From: JACPSX01 sp035288405 [NCBI: bacterium]
Lineage (GTDB): Bacteria > JACPSX01
Assembly: GCA_035288405.1 (NCBI GenBank)
Contig: DATEAK010000278.1
Coordinates: forward strand, 1 to 8,276
Direction of reading: 5' to 3'
Length of the DNA: 8,276 bases
The translations under genes were made by a program, and so were the position numbers. Of this stretch, positions 4,715 through 8,276 are shown in pieces. The number at the start of each line of letters is the position of its first letter. Position 1 is the first letter of the stretch. The notes beneath the pieces were generated by a model. That model made no database searches. It was not told where the DNA came from and worked only from the letters and a program-made list of their open reading frames with translations.

Positions 4715-6246
4715 CCCTTTCGATCCTTGAGGATTCGGCGAACCTCTTCCTCCAAGCGGGCGATTCTTTGACTGACCGCCAGTCCTTCCCCGACTGAAAA
4801 ATCTTCCCAGCCGGTAGCGGCTCCCAGGGCGCGCGCCAGGAGATCCTCAATTTCCGGGACTCCTTCGGCGGCGAACTGGCAAACCCCGCAGCAGTCAATC
4901 CATGAAACGAAAAGATCCCTGGGGAAAAAAAACTCTCTCCCGGTTGAAGCGGCCAGGGGAAGAGGAATTTGAGGTGCCGGTATCTCTTCTTCGGAAGAAA
5001 GAGCATCGTTTGGCTGGGGAAAGGGGGGAGTGGGGAAACGTTCCGGGTGGGCAAGCAGAAAATCGAGTAGCTCCAATGCGGATGAGAGATCTCCCATGCG
5101 GGGTTGACTTCCTCCCAGATCAGAGCCTGGGACCTCTCCGCGCTGAAATTTCTGCAGAAGGTCCGCAATCTCTTCGACGGCGCGCGAAGGTTGCCAGCCG
5201 ATTTCCTCGCAGTAATCCGTGAGGGCCAGGGCAGCCGCAGGATCCACGATTCCGAAGCGTTCCGTTTCTCCTTCGAGGCATTTGCTCCCGCCTCCCATAC
5301 GCACGACTGTGCCCTGGAGGGGTCCCGAGGTGATTGTAGCCTGAAAGGAGCAGGCAATCTCGCAATTGAACGAGGAAAATGGGTTGACCTTCCAGGTTGG
5401 AGCAGCGGAGATCAGAGCCTCAACTTGAGGGGAAATGGGGATTCCAGGGTCGTTCAATGTCTCGTGGATTTCCCGGCGAAGGAAGCCTGCATCTTTCAGC
5501 AGTCTTCCCTTGGGTGGGTGACCTGGACCGGGGTCCTGGAAAAGCCGCCGGGACCAGAGACTCGCAACTTCCTGAAGCATTTGCGGCTGGGCCGTTTCGG
5601 GGCGGGTGGAACCGCGGACACTGATGGCCTTGATATTTTTTTGCCCCAGAAGGGCTCCTACGCTGCCTCGACTGACCCCGTAATGTTGATCGTTCTTCAC
5701 GAGCGCCTCTGGAAATCCGCGTTCCCCGGCAGGTCCGATGGTGAGGACGCTCATCTCCTCGGAAGAACCACCGAGTTCTCGTAACACCAGCCGCTCCGTT
5801 TCTCGTGTCCCTTTTCCCCAGAGATGTTTCGCATCCCGGAAGCGGCAGTTTCCTTCAGGGGAAATTTCCAAGAAGACGGGGCGGGGTGCCTGCCCCACCA
5901 GGATGAGACCATCATACCCGGAGAATTTCAAACGCGGTCCCCAGTATCCATGAGAATGACCGATGGCCGGCCGCAGGCCGGCGCTGGAGTCAACGCTCAC
6001 CAGAGAAAAGTCGGCCGAACTGGGAACCGGGGTGCCTGTGAGGGTTCCGGTCATGAAGATGACGGGGAGGTTGCTCGGGGTGAGCGGTAATCCCGTGCGG
6101 AGAAGATAGTCTTTGAGAAAGTGCAGAGCGAGCCCGCTCCCTCCGAGGTAGAGGCGTAGTTCCCTGTCTGCGGGCAGCGCAAGGGCTTCCGCGCCGAGAT
6201 GGGTCAAATCGAGACGGAGAATCTTCCCTGCGTAACTGTTGGACAA
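4711..6246 (-). CDS. Shortened aldehyde:ferredoxin oxidoreductase-like protein
   Basis: The first 210 residues are a good AOR N-terminal domain: GKILRLDLT (7-15), FMTGTLTGTPVPSS (64-77), GYWGPRLKFSGYDGLI (100-115), HLWGKGTRETE (141-151), IGPAGE (170-175) and VGALLGQKNIKAI (196-208). The rest is unusual. The cluster motif C-x2-C-x3-C is S292-F-N-C295-E-I-A-C299, so the first cysteine is serine; the distal cysteine survives in DCCGVC (Cys456). About 40 residues are missing between Cys299 and Cys456, and the protein stops soon after the GEGLAVSQRI helix, so it is 511 residues instead of about 600. The start is TTG 6246, with AAGGGGGG 8 bases before it; ATG 6254 is out of frame. Classical AOR oxidises aldehydes to acids using tungstopterin, a [4Fe-4S] cluster and ferredoxin; whether this one is active is uncertain. 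It sits 38 bases after ubiD and overlaps mocA. Confidence 0.85.
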   Translation of the reverse strand: MSNSYAGKILRLDLTHLGAEALALPADRELRLYLGGSGLALHFLKDYLLRTGLPLTPSNLPVIFMTGTLTGTPVPSSADFSLVSVDSSAGLRPAIGHSHGYWGPRLKFSGYDGLILVGQAPRPVFLEISPEGNCRFRDAKHLWGKGTRETERLVLRELGGSSEEMSVLTIGPAGERGFPEALVKNDQHYGVSRGSVGALLGQKNIKAISVRGSTRPETAQPQMLQEVASLWSRRLFQDPGPGHPPKGRLLKDAGFLRREIHETLNDPGIPISPQVEALISAAPTWKVNPFSSFNCEIACSFQATITSGPLQGTVVRMGGGSKCLEGETERFGIVDPAAALALTDYCEEIGWQPSRAVEEIADLLQKFQRGEVPGSDLGGSQPRMGDLSSALELLDFLLAHPERFPTPPFPQPNDALSSEEEIPAPQIPLPLAASTGREFFFPRDLFVSWIDCCGVCQFAAEGVPEIEDLLARALGAATGWEDFSVGEGLAVSQRIARLEEEVRRILKDRKG

Positions 6247-6254
6247 GGACGCAT

Positions 6255-6262
6255 CCCCCCTT
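6255..6262 (-). promoter_or_regulatory. Ribosome binding site for the TTG start of the AOR-like gene
   Basis: AAGGGGGG on the minus strand lies 8 bases before TTG 6246. The nearest ATG (6254) directly abuts the site and is out of frame, so the rarer TTG is the start. It yields an N terminus matching the AOR family. Confidence 0.65.
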
Positions 6263-6284
6263 CTACTTGCTCCCTGCCGAACAC

Positions 6285-7667
6285 TTACTTAAGATAGCGC
6301 TCGATTTGTATCCGGTCCAGGGCCTCCTGCGGAATCTCGTTCTTGATCGGGAAAGTTCGGTTCTTGGGTCGGGTTGCATCCACGATAGCGATGGCATCTC
6401 CCAGCCAGCCTCGGAAGCTCTGGACCTTGTTGATGAGCTGAAGATCGGAATCCCACCAGGTGCGGGTCACCATGGCCCAGAGAACTTCGCGCTCGTTGTA
6501 GACGTCCACGTCTTCATCGACGACTACGGCAAACTTGAGATTGGGCATTTCAATGAAGGCCTGCATCCCGGCCTTTCGTGGTTCGTTCTCAAACTCTTTC
6601 TTGAGAGAAATATAGCAGGAGACCCGGCCGCACCCGGAGGGAGGAAGATGAACCGCGGTGACTCCCGGTACATTCTTCTTGATGGCGTTGTAGGTGCTGC
6701 CCTCTTTGGGAATCCCGCCGAGAATCCAGTGTTCCATGTGCCCGGGGAATATGCCCTGCATGATCGCTCCGTCGCGGTAAGTGATGGCTGTTACCTCGAT
6801 GACGGGCATCTTGCACTCCGCCTGGTAATATCCCATGATCTCCCCGAATGGGTTCTGGGTTTCCCTCACTCCCACGGGGATTTCCCCTTCGATGATGATC
6901 TCTGCGTCTGCTGGAACCAGAAAGTCTTCTCCCCAGGTTTCCGATGCAGTGAGACGCATGGGCTCCTGGAGAAAGGAAGCTGCCGTCGAGTAGTCGTCGT
7001 TTCCGTAAGCGGTCAGGCAGCAGGTGGAAAGATAAAAGGCCGGATGGTGACCCAGGACGATGGCAACCGGGGCCTTGCGGTTTTCCCGTTCGTATTCCCC
7101 GACCAGCGTGTCCAGGTGATGGTGAACATGCGACGAGATGCTCATCTTGCGCGGGCCCTTGATCAGATTCTTGGTGAAGGTCATGTCGTAGAAATTGTCT
7201 CGGGGAGATTTCATAACACAGACCATGGTGAGATAAGGCCCTACATCGAGTTTGTGGTGCATCCCGATGGGGAGTTTTCGTACATCGGCTTTATCGCCGG
7301 TCAGAACGGTTTGCTTGCAAGGGGCTTCCTTGGCCGGAATGACGACGGTCTTGCCGGGTTCCCGTTCCCGGCGCGCAAACTCTTGAGTGAGTTCCATTTT
7401 GTAGTCAGCGGGGGGCATATCGAGAGACACGGCGCAAAGTTCCCGCGTTACAAAGGCGTTGTGCAGAAGAGGGAAACGAGAAGGGGTGCCCTCCAAATTC
7501 TTGATGTTTTCAAACAGGGTGATCTTGGGGATGTTCCGGCGGTCCAGATGTTCCAGTAAGGCTGTCACTTCGAACGTGTTTGGATCGATGGGATCTTGGA
7601 TCCGGAGTAGGGAATCCGGGTACTGTTTCTCGACGAGTTTCAGGAAACTCTGCAGATCTTTGCTCAT
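6285..7667 (-). CDS. UbiD-family (prFMN-type) decarboxylase-like protein with altered active-site residues
   Basis: The product has 460 residues, normal for UbiD-family (de)carboxylases of aromatic, heteroaromatic or unsaturated acids, which use prenylated FMN made by UbiX (not in the window). ATG 7667 is chosen because AGGGGA lies 7 bases upstream and the protein then begins like relatives; the open frame to 7796 lacks this support. Family landmarks are PVAIVLGHHP (200-209), LVPADAEIIIEGEI (250-263), PFGEIMGYYQ (273-282) and the late RKAG...FIEMPNLKFAVVVDEDVDV region. Aligned from memory to fungal Fdc1, the metal/cofactor residues N168, H191 and E233 become Asp161, His184 and Asp225, and the catalytic R173, E277 and E282 become Lys166, Gln271 and Glu276. 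It may have different chemistry or belong to a divergent clade. It is the first gene of the ubiD-AOR-mocA operon. Confidence 0.9.
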   Translation of the reverse strand: MSKDLQSFLKLVEKQYPDSLLRIQDPIDPNTFEVTALLEHLDRRNIPKITLFENIKNLEGTPSRFPLLHNAFVTRELCAVSLDMPPADYKMELTQEFARREREPGKTVVIPAKEAPCKQTVLTGDKADVRKLPIGMHHKLDVGPYLTMVCVMKSPRDNFYDMTFTKNLIKGPRKMSISSHVHHHLDTLVGEYERENRKAPVAIVLGHHPAFYLSTCCLTAYGNDDYSTAASFLQEPMRLTASETWGEDFLVPADAEIIIEGEIPVGVRETQNPFGEIMGYYQAECKMPVIEVTAITYRDGAIMQGIFPGHMEHWILGGIPKEGSTYNAIKKNVPGVTAVHLPPSGCGRVSCYISLKKEFENEPRKAGMQAFIEMPNLKFAVVVDEDVDVYNEREVLWAMVTRTWWDSDLQLINKVQSFRGWLGDAIAIVDATRPKNRTFPIKNEIPQEALDRIQIERYLK

Positions 7668-7890
7668 GGCAGTTTCCCCTAACCGGTGGTAGAAGATTAA
7701 GAGCCTGTGCGGAATTCCTCGGCCTTTTCCCGGATAACGTGGGCAGGCGAGCAAATCACGGTGGAAAGACTCTATCAAAGAGGCCGGCAGAATCATAGGA
7801 TTTTCTTGGGGTCCATTTTCAGGCTGCGGAGAGGTTCATTGGAATCTACATGACCCTACCCAGAGGAAATTTTGAGGAGGCCGACAGACC
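7668..7890. other. Divergent intergenic region between ubiD and the DUF885-like gene
   Basis: This 223-base stretch must hold the promoters of both divergent genes, but I could not pick a convincing sigma70 -35/-10 pair on either strand. TTGATA on the minus strand, just right of the UbiD leader, has no good -10 partner. No RNA gene, strong hairpin or repeat is apparent. Confidence 0.4.
7675..7680 (-). promoter_or_regulatory. Ribosome binding site that sets the UbiD start
   Basis: AGGGGA on the minus strand lies 7 bases before ATG 7667. It favours this start over the in-frame ATG at 7796, whose 43 extra residues do not resemble UbiD sequence. Confidence 0.75.
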
Positions 7891-8276
7891 ATGGAAGAAC
7901 AGTTTCTTCAACGTACCCACGAAATTCTCCAGGAGCGCTGGCGGACTTCTCCGGTCGCTGCAACACGGGATGGGATTCACGATTGGGATTCCGATCTGGA
8001 TTGCTTCGATCCAGACTTCCGGCAGGGAGTGTTGAACCGAAAGAAGGAACACCTGCGGGAATTGGAGAAGTTTTCCCCGAACCTCCTTTCCGCCGAGGCC
8101 CGGCTCGATCATCAGCTTTTGACCAACGCACTGCTCTCGGAAGTGGCCGACTGGGAAGATTTTCGCTGGTGGCGGAAGGATCCAGGACTCTACTTTTCCC
8201 TGGCCTTGCAGGGGATTTACCTCTTGCGTGTGCGCGAGTTCGCACCGCTGCAGGAGCGCGCCCGTTGCATTTTAAG
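7891..8276 (+). CDS. DUF885-like protein, N-terminal part (cut by window edge)
   Basis: ATG 7891 follows GAGGAGG (7874-7880) by 10 bases, and the frame stays open to the right edge, giving 128 residues. The order of features matches the start of DUF885 proteins, usually about 550-600 residues: SPVAATRDGIHDWDSDLDCFD (about 20-40, the family's P..A...G.H..D..L.D segment), a helix with LRELEKFSPNLLSAEARLDHQLL, then DPGLYFSLALQGIYLLRVREFAPLQERA near the edge. DUF885 proteins resemble zinc metallopeptidases, but any metal motif would lie beyond the window. There is no signal peptide, so the protein is probably cytoplasmic. It is divergent from ubiD. Family assignment is by pattern only. Confidence 0.65.
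   Translation, partial: MEEQFLQRTHEILQERWRTSPVAATRDGIHDWDSDLDCFDPDFRQGVLNRKKEHLRELEKFSPNLLSAEARLDHQLLTNALLSEVADWEDFRWWRKDPGLYFSLALQGIYLLRVREFAPLQERARCIL

Noticed and set aside
3933-5357. Open frame of 474 codons on the minus strand spanning mocA and part of the AOR-like gene
   Set aside because: It is an alternative frame of two well-supported genes, is Arg/Ser/Pro-rich and shows no domain.
6267-7559. Open frame of 430 codons on the plus strand opposite ubiD
   Set aside because: It is antisense to a protein with clear UbiD motifs, has no recognisable family and no good ribosome site; it reflects codon bias of the real gene.
7742-7775. Sigma54-like site on the minus strand upstream of ubiD (CAC...TTTGCT)
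   Set aside because: The essential GG of the -24 element is absent (CC instead).
7668-7796. N-terminal extension of UbiD by 43 residues from ATG 7796
   Set aside because: It has no good ribosome site and no resemblance to UbiD N termini, whereas ATG 7667 has AGGGGA at good spacing.

Overview
The window is chromosomal-looking bacterial DNA, fairly GC-rich, with tightly packed genes and clear Shine-Dalgarno sites. Its families (HyuB, an IclR regulator, UbiD-type decarboxylase, aldehyde:ferredoxin oxidoreductase-like protein, MocA and XdhC) suggest a metabolically versatile, possibly anaerobic bacterium that handles organic acids or aromatics, of the Desulfobacterota, NC10 or Rokubacteria kind. 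That placement is inference; no phylogenetic marker is present. There are no RNA genes, insertion sequences, CRISPR arrays or phage genes that I can see.

Left part (1-1204, minus strand): an IclR-family regulator followed 11 bases later by the start of a hyuB-type gene that runs off the left edge. The ribosome site of hyuB sits on the iclR stop codon, so the two are probably co-transcribed.

Middle-left (1205-2710, plus strand): a 287-base divergent control region, then two paralogous single-domain cupin genes. The first carries a roughly 66-residue histone-H1-like lysine/arginine tail with six five-residue repeats, and keeps three cupin metal histidines. The second has no tail and has lost two of those three histidines. 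This pair is the most unusual thing in the window.

Middle-right (2758-7667, minus strand): a UbiD-family gene, a shortened AOR-like gene and a MocA-type cytidylyltransferase gene form one likely operon (38-base gap, then a 4-base overlap). It is closed by a probable terminator near 4005-4035. An xdhC gene follows with its own TATAAT-type promoter and meets the cupin genes tail to tail. MocA and XdhC normally mature the cytidylated molybdenum cofactor of xanthine-oxidase-family hydroxylases, but no such hydroxylase is in the window. The UbiD protein carries substitutions at several positions that align to prFMN/metal and catalytic residues. The AOR-like protein lacks one of four cluster cysteines and about 90-100 residues compared with classical AOR.

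Right edge (7891-8276, plus strand): the start of a DUF885-like gene, divergent from ubiD.

Taken together this may be an accessory carboxylation/decarboxylation and metal-cofactor locus around atypical members of known families. The substrate cannot be read from the sequence.
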